Source of the DNA: Streptacidiphilus jeojiense
Lineage (GTDB): Bacteria > Actinomycetota > Actinomycetes > Streptomycetales > Streptomycetaceae
NCBI RefSeq assembly: GCF_000719095.1
Contig: NZ_JOEH01000035.1
Location: 9,069 to 73,068 of the forward strand
Length of the DNA: 64,000 bases
Direction of reading: 5' to 3'
Of the stretch, positions 1 through 9,750 are shown one piece after another. Position numbers and translations under genes: made by a program. Each line of letters starts with the position of its first letter. Position 1 is the stretch's first letter. The notes beneath the pieces were generated by a model. That model had not been told where the DNA came from. It saw only the letters and a program-made list of their open reading frames with translations, and made no database searches.

Positions 1-752
<752 letters not shown>

Positions 753-808
753 TCACGTTTGCCACACGCCTATACCGATTCAGCATAAGTCCAGCTCATG
801 CCGGTATT

Positions 809-1252
809 TCAGCCCTGTGCCCGACCGAAGAAGCGGGCGATGTCATTGACGAACGGCAGTGTGATCACCGGATTGGGTTCCGAGGCCAGCGCCAGCACCA
901 CGATCGCCACCCCGAGCACCCCCATGACCAGCACATCGGTGAACCGGCTGCGCACCGCCAGCATCCCCACCTCGGGGAGCGCGATCCGCAGCGCGCAGCC
1001 GAGCAGCAGCGCCGCGCCGATGGTGATCACGCCGGGCCGGAAGGCGTTGAACGAGGTCACCGCCAGCCCCACCGCGACCAGGGTGAGCACCACCACTATC
1101 GGCCACTGCCGGACCGGGACCGGATGGCTCCGGTCGGCCGCGGCTGCGGACCCCTCGGGCGGGAAGGTGCCGGTGGTGGCGTCGGAGCGACGCCTGCCCG
1201 AGGAGTGCTGCGGCCGCGACGGCCGGCCCGGCCCGGACTCAGCCCGCGGCAC
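809..1252 (-). CDS. DUF3017 family membrane protein
   Basis: Small integral membrane protein of unknown function, about 147 residues from the GTG at 1252. A proline- and arginine-rich N-terminus of about 45 residues precedes three hydrophobic segments (starting near [31 protein letters not shown] and [17 protein letters not shown]). The C-terminus is short and amphipathic. An ATG at 1273 in the same frame would add 7 residues, but the GTG is preceded by GAGG at good spacing and is preferred. Either start overlaps the end of folD (stop at 1239), so the two genes are probably translationally coupled. DUF3017 proteins sit between folD and mdh in Streptomyces genomes generally; no activity is known to me. 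Confidence 0.85.
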   Translation of the reverse strand: MPRAESGPGRPSRPQHSSGRRRSDATTGTFPPEGSAAAADRSHPVPVRQWPIVVVLTLVAVGLAVTSFNAFRPGVITIGAALLLGCALRIALPEVGMLAVRSRFTDVLVMGVLGVAIVVLALASEPNPVITLPFVNDIARFFGRAQG

Positions 1253-2093
1253 GCTCGGCCGCCTCGACCACATTGCTCAGCAGCATCGCCCGGGTCATCG
1301 GCCCGACACCGCCCGGGTTGGGCGACAGCCAGCCGGCCACCTCGGCCACGCCGGGGTGCACGTCGCCGAGCAGCTTGCCGTTCTCGTCGCGGCTGACGCC
1401 GACGTCCAGCACGGCCGCGCCGGGGCGCACGTCCTCGGGCTTGACCAGGTGCGTCACACCGGCCGCCGCGACGATGATGTCGGCGCTGCGCAGGTGCGCG
1501 GACAGGTCGCGGGTGCCGGTGTGGGTGAGCGTGACCGTCGCGTTCTCGCTGCGGCGGGTGAGCAGCAGCCCGATCGAGCGGCCCACGGTGACCCCGCGGC
1601 CGACCACCACAACGTGGGCCCCGTTGGTCTCCACCTTGTGCCGGCGCAGCAGCTCGACGATGCCGTTGGGGGTGCACGGCAGCGGCGCCTCGATGCCCAG
1701 GACCAGCCGGCCCAGGCTCATCGGGTGCAGGCCGTCGGCGTCCTTGGCCGGGTCCATCAGCTCCAGCACGCGCTTCTCGTCCAGGCCCTTGGGGAGCGGC
1801 AGCTGGACGATGTAGCCGGTGCAGGCCGGGTTGGCGTTGAGTTCGCGGACGACCTCCTCGACGTCGCTCTGGGTGGCGTCGGCGGGCAGTTCGCGCTGGA
1901 TGCTGGCGATGCCGACCTCGGCGCAGTCCCGGTGCTTGCCGCGGACGTAGGAGTGGCTTCCGGGGTCGTCGCCGACCAGGACGGTGCCGAGGCCGGGCTG
2001 GACGCCCTTGGCCTTCAGGGCGTCGATCCGTACGGCGAGCTCGGACTTGATCGCGGCGGCGGTGGCCTTGCCATCGAGAATCTGGGCGGTCAT
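1239..2093 (-). CDS. folD: Bifunctional methylenetetrahydrofolate dehydrogenase / methenyltetrahydrofolate cyclohydrolase
   Basis: FolD (284 residues, normal family length) oxidises 5,10-methylene-THF to methenyl-THF with NADP and hydrolyses that to 10-formyl-THF, feeding formyl groups to purine synthesis. Visible signatures are the active-site Tyr49/Lys53 pair in YVRGK, the [10 protein letters not shown] motif around Gln98, Asp120 in [19 protein letters not shown] near residue 140, and the nucleotide-binding loop [11 protein letters not shown] at about 165-175. The ATG at 2093 matches the usual N-terminus ([10 protein letters not shown]). The gene overlaps the DUF3017 start downstream. The purine genes purH and purN, which need its product, lie 1.3 kb away. 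Confidence 0.97.
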   Translation of the reverse strand: MTAQILDGKATAAAIKSELAVRIDALKAKGVQPGLGTVLVGDDPGSHSYVRGKHRDCAEVGIASIQRELPADATQSDVEEVVRELNANPACTGYIVQLPLPKGLDEKRVLELMDPAKDADGLHPMSLGRLVLGIEAPLPCTPNGIVELLRRHKVETNGAHVVVVGRGVTVGRSIGLLLTRRSENATVTLTHTGTRDLSAHLRSADIIVAAAGVTHLVKPEDVRPGAAVLDVGVSRDENGKLLGDVHPGVAEVAGWLSPNPGGVGPMTRAMLLSNVVEAAERAAG

Positions 2094-2519
2094 GGCCCCA
2101 TTCTCGCGGATCCCGGCGGCAGGTCGTTACCCAGGTGCTTCCCGACGCGCACCCGGCGGAGCGCGGGGATCCGGTTGCAGATCCGCCACAACTACGCACA
2201 GCAACGCGAAGTGGCTGGACAGCGCGGCACGGGACCGGAACGATGGGCACGGCAATGTGGTCCGCCCTGATGGCCTGTCACGACAGACAGCGGCGTCAGG
2301 ATGCGGTCGGAACTCGGGGGAGACAGTGCGCGGTCATCAGCAGTCGCCAATGACGTCCCATCAGTGGACCCTGGCGACCCACACCGGGGATTCCACGGAG
2401 AGCACCGACCGCACTGTCATACCCGTCCGATAATCTCGCCGCGTTCTCACCCGTACGGCCCGTGCCTGCGGCGTCCCGGAGCGTGCACCTCGTTCACCCT
2501 TCCTGCCCGGAGGCAAACC
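2094..2519. other. Intergenic region between folD and the RDD gene
   Basis: 426 bases with no convincing gene, holding the divergent 5' regions of folD (minus) and the RDD gene (plus). The only promoter-like element I can point to is GATAAT at 2429-2434, about 86 bases before the RDD start, without a good -35 partner. The overlapping open frames are compositional. Confidence 0.4.
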
Positions 2520-3302
2520 GTGTCCTATCCTCCCGACCCCAACAACCCCTATGGCCAGCCGCAACAGCCACCGCAGCAGCCCGGCTACGGCTACCCGCAG
2601 CAGGCTCCGCAGGGCGTGCCGCCGCAGCAGCCTCCGCAGCAGCCCGGCTACGGCTACCCGCAGGGCCAGCCTCAGCAGCCGCCGCAGTACGGCTACCCGC
2701 AGCAGCCCCCGGTCCCGCCGCAGGGCGCCGAGTACGGCTACCCGCCCCAGCAGCCCGGCTACGACCCCAACGCCTACGGCTACCAGCCGCAGCCGGTGCC
2801 GGGCGTGGCCCAGGGCGCCTCGGGCTACGTGACCATCCCGACCGGGACCTTCCAGATCGCCTCCTACGGCGCCCGCTTCGGCGCCCGGCTGCTGGACATG
2901 GTGTTCGTCGGGATCATCTTCGGCGTGATCTACGCCGTGATCCTCACCGCGATGATCAGCTCGATCAACAACGGCAGCTCCAGCGGGGCCGGCATCGGCG
3001 TGCTCTTCCTGGTCGACATCTTCTTCTACGTCGTGCTGCTGGCCTGGGACGTCGTGTTCGTCGCCTGGAAGGGCGCAACCCCGGGCAAGATGATCCTCGG
3101 CCTGCTGGTCGTGGACGAGCGCACCGGCGTCAAGCCCAGCTTCGGCGGCGCGCTGACCCGCTGGGGCTTCCCCATCGGCCTGGGCCTGATCACCTGCGGC
3201 CTCGGCGCCGTGCTGATCTACATCTCGCCGTTCTTCGACAACACCGGCAAGCTGCGCGGCTGGCACGACCGGGCCGCCAACACCCTGGTCATCAAGCCCT
3301 GA
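2520..3302 (+). CDS. RDD family membrane protein with Pro/Gln/Tyr-rich N-terminus
   Basis: A 260-residue membrane protein. The first 110 residues are a low-complexity region built from repeats such as QQPGYGYPQ, likely extramembrane and disordered. The RDD domain follows, starting near ASYGARFGARLLDMVFVG, with the expected Arg and Asp in the first helix, then further transmembrane helices and the motif WKGATPGKMILGL. The end WHDRAANTLVI is typical of the family. The start is the GTG at 2520, preceded by GGAGG at 6-7 bases; the open frame extends upstream to 2301 without a better start. RDD proteins are of unclear function, some linked to ion transport. It is convergent with purH across a strong terminator. 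Confidence 0.88.
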   Translation: MSYPPDPNNPYGQPQQPPQQPGYGYPQQAPQGVPPQQPPQQPGYGYPQGQPQQPPQYGYPQQPPVPPQGAEYGYPPQQPGYDPNAYGYQPQPVPGVAQGASGYVTIPTGTFQIASYGARFGARLLDMVFVGIIFGVIYAVILTAMISSINNGSSSGAGIGVLFLVDIFFYVVLLAWDVVFVAWKGATPGKMILGLLVVDERTGVKPSFGGALTRWGFPIGLGLITCGLGAVLIYISPFFDNTGKLRGWHDRAANTLVIKP

Positions 3303-3307
3303 CAGCA

Positions 3308-3352
3308 CGCGAGGGCCCGCTGTCCCGTTGGTGGGGACAGCGGGCCCTCGCG
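3308..3352. terminator. Bidirectional terminator between RDD gene and purH
   Basis: A perfect 19-bp inverted repeat (3308-3326 and 3334-3352) with a 7-base loop begins 6 bases after the RDD stop and ends 11 bases before the purH stop. The convergent arrangement and perfect stem make a shared terminator the obvious reading. Confidence 0.9.
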
Positions 3353-3363
3353 CGTTCATCAGC

Positions 3364-4947
3364 TCAGTGGAAGAAGTGCCGGGTGCCGGTCAGGTACATC
3401 GTCACCCCGGCGGCCTTGGCCGCCTCGACCACCTGGTCGTCACGGATCGAGCCGCCCGGCTGGACGACCGCCTTGACCCCCGCGGCGAGCAGGATCTCCA
3501 GGCCGTCGGGGAAGGGGAAGAAGGCGTCCGACGCGGCGTAGGAGCCGGCCGCCCGCTCGCCGGCCCGCTCGACCGCGAGCCTGGCCGAGTCCACCCGGTT
3601 GACCTGGCCCATGCCGACGCCGACCGAGGCACCGCCCGAGGCCAGCAGGATCGCGTTGGACTTGACGGCCCGGCAGGCGCGCCAGGCGAAGGACAGCTCG
3701 GCGAGCTCCTCCGGGGAGAGCGCGTCGCCGGTGGCCAGGGTCCAGGTCGACGGGTCGTCACCGGCCGCGTCGATCCGGTCGGCCTGCTGCAGCAGCACCC
3801 CGCCGGTGACCGCGCGGGTCTCGATCGGGGCGGCCGCCGGGGTGCCGTGCAGCACCCGGATGTTCTTCTTCTGCGCCAGCACCTCGACCGCGCCGTCCGC
3901 GTAGGAGGGGGCGAAGACGACCTCGGTGAAGATCGGCGCGATCTGCTCCGCCAGCTCCACGGTGACCTCGCGGTTCACCGCGATGACGCCGCCGTAGGCC
4001 GAGACCGGGTCGCAGGCGTGCGCCTTGCGGTGCGCCTCGGCGACGTCCGCGCCGACCGCGATGCCGCAGGGGTTGGCGTGCTTGATGATCGCGACGCAGG
4101 GCTGGTCCTGGTCGTACGCGGCGCGGACGGCCGCGTCGGTGTCGGCGTAGTTGTTGTACGACATCTCCTTGCCGTGCAACTGCTCCGCCGCGGCCAGGCC
4201 GGTCCCGCTGCCGTCCACGTAGAGCGCGGCGGCCTGGTGCGGGTTCTCCCCGTAGCGCAGCACGTTCTCGCGCTCCCAGGTGGCGCCGAGGAAGGCCGGG
4301 AACGCCTCGTCGTCGACCGGGGCGTACTCGCTTGCGAACCAGGAGGCGACGGCCACGTCGTAGGCGGCGGTGTGGGCGAAGGCCTCACCGGCCAGGCGCT
4401 TGCGGGTGGCCAGGTCGAAGCCGCCGGCCGAGGCCGCGGCGAGGACGTCGGCGTAGCGGGTCGGGGAGGTGACCACCGCGACCGAGGGGTGGTTCTTGGC
4501 GGCGGCGCGGACCATGCTCGGGCCGCCGATGTCGATCTGCTCCACGCACTCGTCGGGGCTCGCGCCGGAGGCGACGGTGGCCTTGAACGGGTAGAGGTTG
4601 ACCACCACCAGGTCGAACGGGGCCACGCCCAGTTCGTCCAGCTGCTCGCGGTGCGAGGGCAGCCGCAGGTCGGCCAGGATTCCGGCGTGGACCCGCGGGT
4701 GCAGCGTCTTGACCCGGCCGTCCAGGCACTCGGGGAAGCCGGTCAGCTCCTCGACCGGGGTGACCGGGACGCCGGCCGCGGCGATCCGCGCGGCGGTGGA
4801 ACCGGTGGACACCAGCTCGACGCCGGCGGCGTGCAGGCCCTGCGCCAGCTCCTCCAGTCCGGTCTTGTCGTAGACGCTGACGAGGGCGCGGCGGAGCGGC
4901 CTTTGGTTTTCGGAGACGGGCGCGGGCTGGGTGCTGCCGGAACTCAT
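3364..4947 (-). CDS. purH: Bifunctional AICAR transformylase / IMP cyclohydrolase
   Basis: PurH (527 residues) carries out the last two steps of de novo IMP synthesis: formylation of AICAR with 10-formyl-THF, then ring closure. The N-terminal MGS-like cyclohydrolase domain (about 18-165) shows [24 protein letters not shown] and [16 protein letters not shown]. The transformylase domain follows, with RYGENPHQ (231-238) and the catalytic Lys289-His290 in IIKHANPCG. The first 17 residues are variable and Pro/Ser-rich. purN lies 39 bases upstream in the same direction, so the two are an operon. Nearby folD supplies the formyl donor. Confidence 0.97.
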   Translation of the reverse strand: MSSGSTQPAPVSENQRPLRRALVSVYDKTGLEELAQGLHAAGVELVSTGSTAARIAAAGVPVTPVEELTGFPECLDGRVKTLHPRVHAGILADLRLPSHREQLDELGVAPFDLVVVNLYPFKATVASGASPDECVEQIDIGGPSMVRAAAKNHPSVAVVTSPTRYADVLAAASAGGFDLATRKRLAGEAFAHTAAYDVAVASWFASEYAPVDDEAFPAFLGATWERENVLRYGENPHQAAALYVDGSGTGLAAAEQLHGKEMSYNNYADTDAAVRAAYDQDQPCVAIIKHANPCGIAVGADVAEAHRKAHACDPVSAYGGVIAVNREVTVELAEQIAPIFTEVVFAPSYADGAVEVLAQKKNIRVLHGTPAAAPIETRAVTGGVLLQQADRIDAAGDDPSTWTLATGDALSPEELAELSFAWRACRAVKSNAILLASGGASVGVGMGQVNRVDSARLAVERAGERAAGSYAASDAFFPFPDGLEILLAAGVKAVVQPGGSIRDDQVVEAAKAAGVTMYLTGTRHFFH

Positions 4948-4986
4948 TGCTGATCCTTCGGTGTGTGGTGGTCCGTCAGGAGGAGG

Positions 4987-5667
4987 TCAGGAGAGAGGGG
5001 GCGGGGCGGGGAGGGAGAGGACGCGGCGCCCGTCGACCCGGTGGCCCTCGCGGGCCAGCCAGCCCACGGCCTCGACCAGCAGTCCGCGTTCGACGGCCTT
5101 GATGCGCTCGTGCAGCGCCTCGCCGCCGTCCTCGTGGTCGGCGTCGGTCACCTCGACCACGCCCTGGGCGATGATCGGCCCGGTGTCGACGCCCTCGTCG
5201 ACCAGGTGGACGGTGCAGCCGGTGACCTTGACGCCGTAGGCGAGGGCGTCCCGAACCCCGTGCGCGCCGGGGAACGAGGGCAGCAGGGCGGGGTGGGTGT
5301 TGACGATGCGGCCCTCGAAGCGGCGCATGAAGCCGCCGCCGAGGATCTTCATGAAGCCCGCGGTCACCACCAGGTCGGGCGCGTGCGCGGCGGTGGCCTC
5401 GGTCAGCGCCACGTCCCAGTCGGTGCGGACGGCGAAGTCCTTCACCCGGAGCACGAAGGTGGGGATGCCGGCCGCCTCGGCGCGTTCGAGGCCGGCGATG
5501 GAGTCGCGGTCGGCGCCGACGGCGGTGATCACCGCTCCGTACGCCGGGTCCGCGCAGGCCTCGATCAGGGCCTGCAGGTTGGTCCCGGAGCCGGACACCA
5601 GGACGACGAGGCGCGCGGGAGCAGCGGGAGCGGGGTAGTCGGACGCCTGGGCATCGAGGTACGCCAA
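4987..5667 (-). CDS. purN: Phosphoribosylglycinamide formyltransferase
   Basis: PurN (226 residues) transfers a formyl group from 10-formyl-THF to GAR in purine synthesis. The phosphate-binding loop VSGSGTNLQAL is at about 24-34. The catalytic triad is visible as Asn123 and His125 in NTHPALLPSFPG and Asp161 in VDTGPII. The first 18 residues are an extension beyond the E. coli enzyme. It is the first gene of the purN-purH pair. The divergent neighbour is an uncharacterised membrane protein. Confidence 0.96.
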   Translation of the reverse strand: MAYLDAQASDYPAPAAPARLVVLVSGSGTNLQALIEACADPAYGAVITAVGADRDSIAGLERAEAAGIPTFVLRVKDFAVRTDWDVALTEATAAHAPDLVVTAGFMKILGGGFMRRFEGRIVNTHPALLPSFPGAHGVRDALAYGVKVTGCTVHLVDEGVDTGPIIAQGVVEVTDADHEDGGEALHERIKAVERGLLVEAVGWLAREGHRVDGRRVLSLPAPPPLS

Positions 5668-6022
5668 AGCACGGTCCTCACGTCACGGCACGGCTGCCCC
5701 TGAGGCGTACTCGGCCGAACGGCACACTGCGCATCCAGGGCAAACCGGGCTATCTGGGGGCAGCCACGGGGTGTCATCTCGTGACCGGCATCCGTGTCCG
5801 CCGAAGGGGCCGACGACGGCGCCGAGGGCCGACCAGGAACCCACAGGGGCCGCCGGTCGTCAGCAACGATACCGGGCCCTGACAGCGGCCCCGCACTCGT
5901 GGTCGACGATCATGGGGTGGGGACGAGCCAGAGCGGGGTACGTAGTGAGAGGGTGTCCTCACGGGTGTCCTCTCAGAGGGACAGCGGGAAAGCAGCCCAC
6001 AGTCAGGAGTACGGCGAAGACC
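5668..6022. other. Divergent intergenic region upstream of purN
   Basis: 355 bases between the purN start and the ATG of the plus-strand membrane protein. It contains a direct repeat GGGTGTCCTC at 5951-5960 and 5963-5972 (12-base period) and the inverted flank GAGAGG/CCTCTC. I recognise no riboswitch or specific operator. Promoters for both genes must lie here. Confidence 0.4.
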
Positions 6023-6916
6023 ATGGTCCAGAAATCGGACAGCGGCACACCCCCCGAGGGGCCCCGCGACCCCTTCGCCCCGCCGTCCAAGGACGCGCCG
6101 GACCGCCCCTGGCAGCCCCGGCAGCCGCAGCACCCGCAGGACTCCCAGCACTCGGGGCACTCCGGCCACTCGGGCCACCCCGGCCAGCACCGGAACGACG
6201 AGCGCGGCTGGGCGACCGAGACCCCGCCGGACGAGCAGGGCGGGGACTCCGAGGACGGCCCGCAGGACGGTCGGCCGCCGCGTCCGGTGGTACCGCCGCC
6301 GCACCCCTGGAGCCCCGGCTACCAGGGCCAGCAGCCGCCCCGTCCGCTGTACAGCCCGGCCCCGCAGGCCCCCCGTTTCGACCCCACCGACCCGGTGCAG
6401 CGCAGGGCTCGCTACGCGCTGCTCAGCGGCATGTGGGGGATCTTCTTCCTGATCCTCGGCGTTCCCTACATCACCCTGCTGCTGGCGTCGCTGGCGCTGT
6501 ACTGGGCCATCAGCTCGCTGCGCGGCACGGCCAAGACCCCGACCTCCGCCCTGGACGGCACCGGGGCCGGCGCCGGGACCGCAGGACCGGCCGGGCCGTT
6601 CCCCGGCGCTCCCCCGGCCCCGACCGCACCCACCGCGCCGGGGGCACCGCCCGCCCCGCCCGGGTACGGGATGCCGGGCTACCGCCCCGGGTACGTGCCG
6701 CCGTACCAGACCCGGCCCCAGGTGCCCGCCGCGATGGGCGGACTGATCGCCGCCATCGTCGGACTGGCGATGGTCGCCACCGTCTTCGGGGTGCAGCTGT
6801 ACTACAAGAGCTTCTACGACTGCCAGAACAACGCGCTCACCAAGGCCGCCTACAACAGCTGCGCCACCACGGTGACGCCGAAGCCTCCGCAGTGGTTGGT
6901 GCAGATCGGCGGCTGA
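6023..6916 (+). CDS. Pro-rich membrane protein of unknown function
   Basis: A 297-residue protein with a long hydrophilic, Pro/Gly/His-rich N-terminus (about 1-130, including HSGHSGHSGHPGQ repeats). Two closely spaced transmembrane helices follow (around GMWGIFFLILGVPYITLLLA and LALYWAISSL). Then comes a second Ala/Pro/Gly-rich stretch, a third helix (GGLIAAIVGLAMVATVFGV) and a C-terminal tail with two cysteines (YDCQ and NSC). The ATG at 6023 is chosen because AGGAG lies upstream and the family-like hydrophilic start begins there; the frame is open back to 5771. Homologues are found next to purN in Streptomyces, but I know of no function. Its 3' end overlaps the convergent PerM-like gene by 80 bases. 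Confidence 0.8.
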   Translation: MVQKSDSGTPPEGPRDPFAPPSKDAPDRPWQPRQPQHPQDSQHSGHSGHSGHPGQHRNDERGWATETPPDEQGGDSEDGPQDGRPPRPVVPPPHPWSPGYQGQQPPRPLYSPAPQAPRFDPTDPVQRRARYALLSGMWGIFFLILGVPYITLLLASLALYWAISSLRGTAKTPTSALDGTGAGAGTAGPAGPFPGAPPAPTAPTAPGAPPAPPGYGMPGYRPGYVPPYQTRPQVPAAMGGLIAAIVGLAMVATVFGVQLYYKSFYDCQNNALTKAAYNSCATTVTPKPPQWLVQIGG

Positions 6917-8390
6917 GCACCAGCCGTACCAGCAGCGCGCCGGGCACGCCGGCGGCTGCCCAGCAGAGGGCGGCCAGCCCGGTCCACCACGGGGAGGGGC
7001 CGACGGCGGCGAGCGCCCGGGTGCCCAGCGAGCCGCCGGACGCCGCGGCGCACACCGCCGCCAGCACGCCGGTGCCGACCGCCGCGCCCAGGGCGACCCC
7101 GGCGGTGGCCACGGCGCGCCACCCGCACCGCTCCGCCGCCCGGCCCACGCAGCCGGACACGGCGGCCGCGGACGCCACCGGGACGGCCAGCACCAGCAGC
7201 GCCGACAGGCCGCCTCCGGCCGTCGGCAACGCCGAGAGCAGGGGGAACGCGGGGGGAGCCGGCGGCACCGCGACGGTGAGCGGGGCCAGCCGACCGCCCA
7301 GCTGGAAACCGGGTCCGAGCGCGTAGGCGGCCGCCCAGACGGCGCCGTTCGGCAGCAGCACGATGCAGAGCAGCAGCAGCGACAGCCGTCCGGCCAGATC
7401 GGGCGCGGTCTGGGCGGCGAGGCCGCCGGCGGCGCCGAAGTGCAGCAGCAGGGCGGCCGCCAGCAGGACCGCACCGGCGCCCAGCAGCGCCGCGCCGGCG
7501 CAGAGGGCGGCCCGGAGGGCGACGGCGGGGCCGCCGGGGGCGTACAGGGCCTCCAGAGCGTTCGGGGTCGGCAGGGCGCCCCAGCGGCCCGAGGCATCTG
7601 GACCGTCCAGGTCTTCCGGGCCGTCCGGGTCGTCCGGATTCGGGGCGAATCTGCGGGCCCAGCCTGGAAGACCGGCCCGGTCTGGCCACCGGACCCAGGC
7701 GGGCAGTCGGGGGCGGACGGGCAGGTGCAGCCAGGCGGGCAGGCCGCGGGCGCCCGAGCCGCGGTGCACGCCGACCGCAGCGACCGGCAGGGCCAGCAGC
7801 GCGGTGTGCCCGAGAGCGGCGAGGGGGTCGGCCGCGCGGAGGCCGCCGGGGGTGTCCGCCGCGGCTGCGACCACGATGGCCAGGGTCGCCAGCAGGTAGC
7901 CCGCCGCCAGGCCCAGCAGCGCCGAACCGGGGTGTCCGGGCTCCCGTACACCGGCCTCGTCTTCGGACTCGTCCCCGGTCTCGTCGCCGAAGTCGTCCCC
8001 GAAGTCGTCGCTGAAGTCGTCGAACTCCTCGGCCCCCTCCGCCCGCTCGGCCGCGTCCGTCCGGGTCGTACCGGCCCGTAGCGCGAAGCGGTACAGCGGC
8101 AGCAGCACCAGCACCGTCACCAGCAGCGGGGGCAGCGCCAGCGGCGCCCCGTCCGGCCGCAGCAGCCCGGCTCCCTGCGCCAGCAGCCACAGGCACGCGG
8201 CCAGGTGCAGCGCCCCGCCGGGCCCGACCTGGACGTACGGGGTCACGATCCACAGCAGGAACAGCGGGACGGCCAGCCCGGCGAAGCCCAGTCCGGCCGC
8301 CGCGGCGCCGCCCACCAGCCCGGTCCTGGCCGCCGCCGGATCGCCGAGGACCACCGCGGCCGGGCGCAACCGCTCCATCAAGAAGGCCAT
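6837..8390 (-). CDS. PerM-like / DUF6350 polytopic membrane protein
   Basis: About 517 residues with roughly ten to twelve hydrophobic segments. A very acidic insert (near residues 120-150, with runs such as DDFSDDFGDDFGDE) lies between the early helices. The order sucCD / this gene / purN-purH matches Mycobacterium tuberculosis Rv0951-Rv0957, where the gene in this position is Rv0955 (PerM), a DUF6350 membrane protein linked to cell division under stress. The topology and position make it the likely orthologue; this rests on synteny and general features, not an alignment. Starts at 8414 (GTG), 8390 (ATG) and 8378 (ATG) are all possible. 8390 avoids overlapping the divergent gene. Confidence 0.72.
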   Translation of the reverse strand: MAFLMERLRPAAVVLGDPAAARTGLVGGAAAAGLGFAGLAVPLFLLWIVTPYVQVGPGGALHLAACLWLLAQGAGLLRPDGAPLALPPLLVTVLVLLPLYRFALRAGTTRTDAAERAEGAEEFDDFSDDFGDDFGDETGDESEDEAGVREPGHPGSALLGLAAGYLLATLAIVVAAAADTPGGLRAADPLAALGHTALLALPVAAVGVHRGSGARGLPAWLHLPVRPRLPAWVRWPDRAGLPGWARRFAPNPDDPDGPEDLDGPDASGRWGALPTPNALEALYAPGGPAVALRAALCAGAALLGAGAVLLAAALLLHFGAAGGLAAQTAPDLAGRLSLLLLCIVLLPNGAVWAAAYALGPGFQLGGRLAPLTVAVPPAPPAFPLLSALPTAGGGLSALLVLAVPVASAAAVSGCVGRAAERCGWRAVATAGVALGAAVGTGVLAAVCAAASGGSLGTRALAAVGPSPWWTGLAALCWAAAGVPGALLVRLVLSRRSAPTTAEASASPWWRSCCRRPW

Positions 8391-8431
8391 GCCCCACCAT
8401 GCTCCGGGTGCCACCCGTTTTGACCAACGAC

Positions 8432-9646
8432 ATGGCAGACATCAGCATTTCGCCGAAGAATTCCTATATGTCTCTCATCGGCTCTGCTGATCAACGGCGC
8501 TCGGCCGAATCCTTCGAGGCGCTCTACCGCGACAGCTACCAGCGGCTGACCCGGCAGGCCTACCTGCTGGTCGGCCACCGGCACCGGGCGGCCCACTGCG
8601 TACGGAGGGCCTTCCAGCTCGCCTGGAGCGAGTGGGACGTGGTGTCCGCCGACCCCTCCCCCGAGGGGTGGATCCGCGCCGCTGCCTTCGACCTGGCACT
8701 GTCCCCCTGGCACCGCAGCCCGCTGCGCCACCCCGAGCACAGCGCCCGGCTGACCCGGGACGACCGCAAGCTGCTGACGGCGCTGCTGCACCTGCCCCGG
8801 GCCCAGCGCAGGGCCGTGGTGCTGCACGACGCCCTGGGTCTGGACTGGCAGCAGACCGCCGCCGAGATCGAGTCCAGCACCCCCGCCGCCTACGGCAGGG
8901 TGGTCCGCGCCAGGCTCGGCCTGGCCCGGATGGCCCCGACGGTCGCCGGCAAGGACGCCCGCCGGCGCGGCTTCGGTCGCGAGCTGGGCGTGCTGCTGCG
9001 CGGCGCCGCCGTCCGCGGCTGCCCGCTGCCTGAGGTCCCGTCACCGGGCGTGGTACGGCAGCGTTCCCGGCTGCACGAGCGCGGGGTGACCGCGGCGGCC
9101 GGGGTGCTGGCCCTGGGCATGGCCGGAGCGCTGGTCGCCGGCGCCGTGGTCGGCACGCCGTGGCATCCGCGGACGGTGCCGTTCATCGCCTACCACCCGG
9201 CGAACCGGGTGGCGGCGGACTCCGCCCAGGCGGCGGGGCAGGCGGCGGGGCAGGCGGCGGGGCAGAACCCGGTGCCGGTGTCGGAGGCGCTGCCGAACCC
9301 GGCTCCGGAGACGGCCCCGGCACCGGTGTCGGCTCCCGTGTCGGCCCCCGCCCCGGTGTCTGCCGCGGCCGCGCTGCCGAACCTGTCGCTGTTCACCGCG
9401 TCCGCGGCGCGGACCGGCCGCCTCCCGGTGCGGCTGTTCACGGCGCCCGGCGCCCGGCGGCAGCCACTGGCCCGGCCGATCTCCTCCGGCCTGCTGCTGC
9501 CGGCGCTGCCGACCGGCGCCACCGGCCCCACCGCGGCGGCCGTGCACTCCGGTGGCCACCCGGTGGCGCACCGCTCGATGCACCGGCCGTCGCTGCCGGG
9601 CGCCCTGTGCCGGCTGTTCGCGCTGCCCTGCCACCGGCACCACTGA
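8432..9646 (+). CDS. ECF-sigma-like protein fused to a membrane segment
   Basis: About 404 residues from the ATG at 8432; ATGs at 8399 and 8468 are alternatives, and none has a clear ribosome site. Residues from about 25 resemble sigma-70 region 2 (SFEALYRDSYQRLTRQAYLL), and a second block resembles region 4 (LLTALLHLPRAQRRAVVLHDALGLDWQQTAAEI). The usual basic DNA-contacting residues look eroded. A single transmembrane helix follows (GVTAAAGVLALGMAGALVAGAVVG), then a long Ala/Pro/Val-rich tail with a tandem QAAG repeat and a His-rich C-terminus. It may be a membrane-tethered relic or regulator rather than a working sigma factor. Divergent from the PerM-like gene. Confidence 0.7.
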   Translation: MADISISPKNSYMSLIGSADQRRSAESFEALYRDSYQRLTRQAYLLVGHRHRAAHCVRRAFQLAWSEWDVVSADPSPEGWIRAAAFDLALSPWHRSPLRHPEHSARLTRDDRKLLTALLHLPRAQRRAVVLHDALGLDWQQTAAEIESSTPAAYGRVVRARLGLARMAPTVAGKDARRRGFGRELGVLLRGAAVRGCPLPEVPSPGVVRQRSRLHERGVTAAAGVLALGMAGALVAGAVVGTPWHPRTVPFIAYHPANRVAADSAQAAGQAAGQAAGQNPVPVSEALPNPAPETAPAPVSAPVSAPAPVSAAAALPNLSLFTASAARTGRLPVRLFTAPGARRQPLARPISSGLLLPALPTGATGPTAAAVHSGGHPVAHRSMHRPSLPGALCRLFALPCHRHH

Positions 9647-9669
9647 CGTCCCGGCACCCGCACAGCGAA

Positions 9670-9702
9670 GCGCCCTGCACCGGATCGTCCGGTGCAGGGC
9701 GC
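9670..9702. terminator. Bidirectional terminator before sucD
   Basis: A perfect 15-bp inverted repeat (9670-9684 and 9688-9702) with a TCG loop, placed between the convergent ends of the sigma-like gene (9646) and sucD (9750). A strong shared terminator. Confidence 0.88.
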
Positions 9703-9718
9703 CTGCCTGACTGCCTGT

Positions 9719-9750
9719 TACGTGTTGCCGTGCCTACGTGTTGCCGTGCC
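9719..9750. repeat. Two tandem copies of a 16-bp unit at the sucD stop codon
   Basis: TACGTGTTGCCGTGCC occurs at 9719-9734 and again, identically and without a gap, at 9735-9750. The second copy ends on the first base of the sucD stop codon. It looks like a recent slippage or duplication event and may be variable between strains. Confidence 0.9.
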
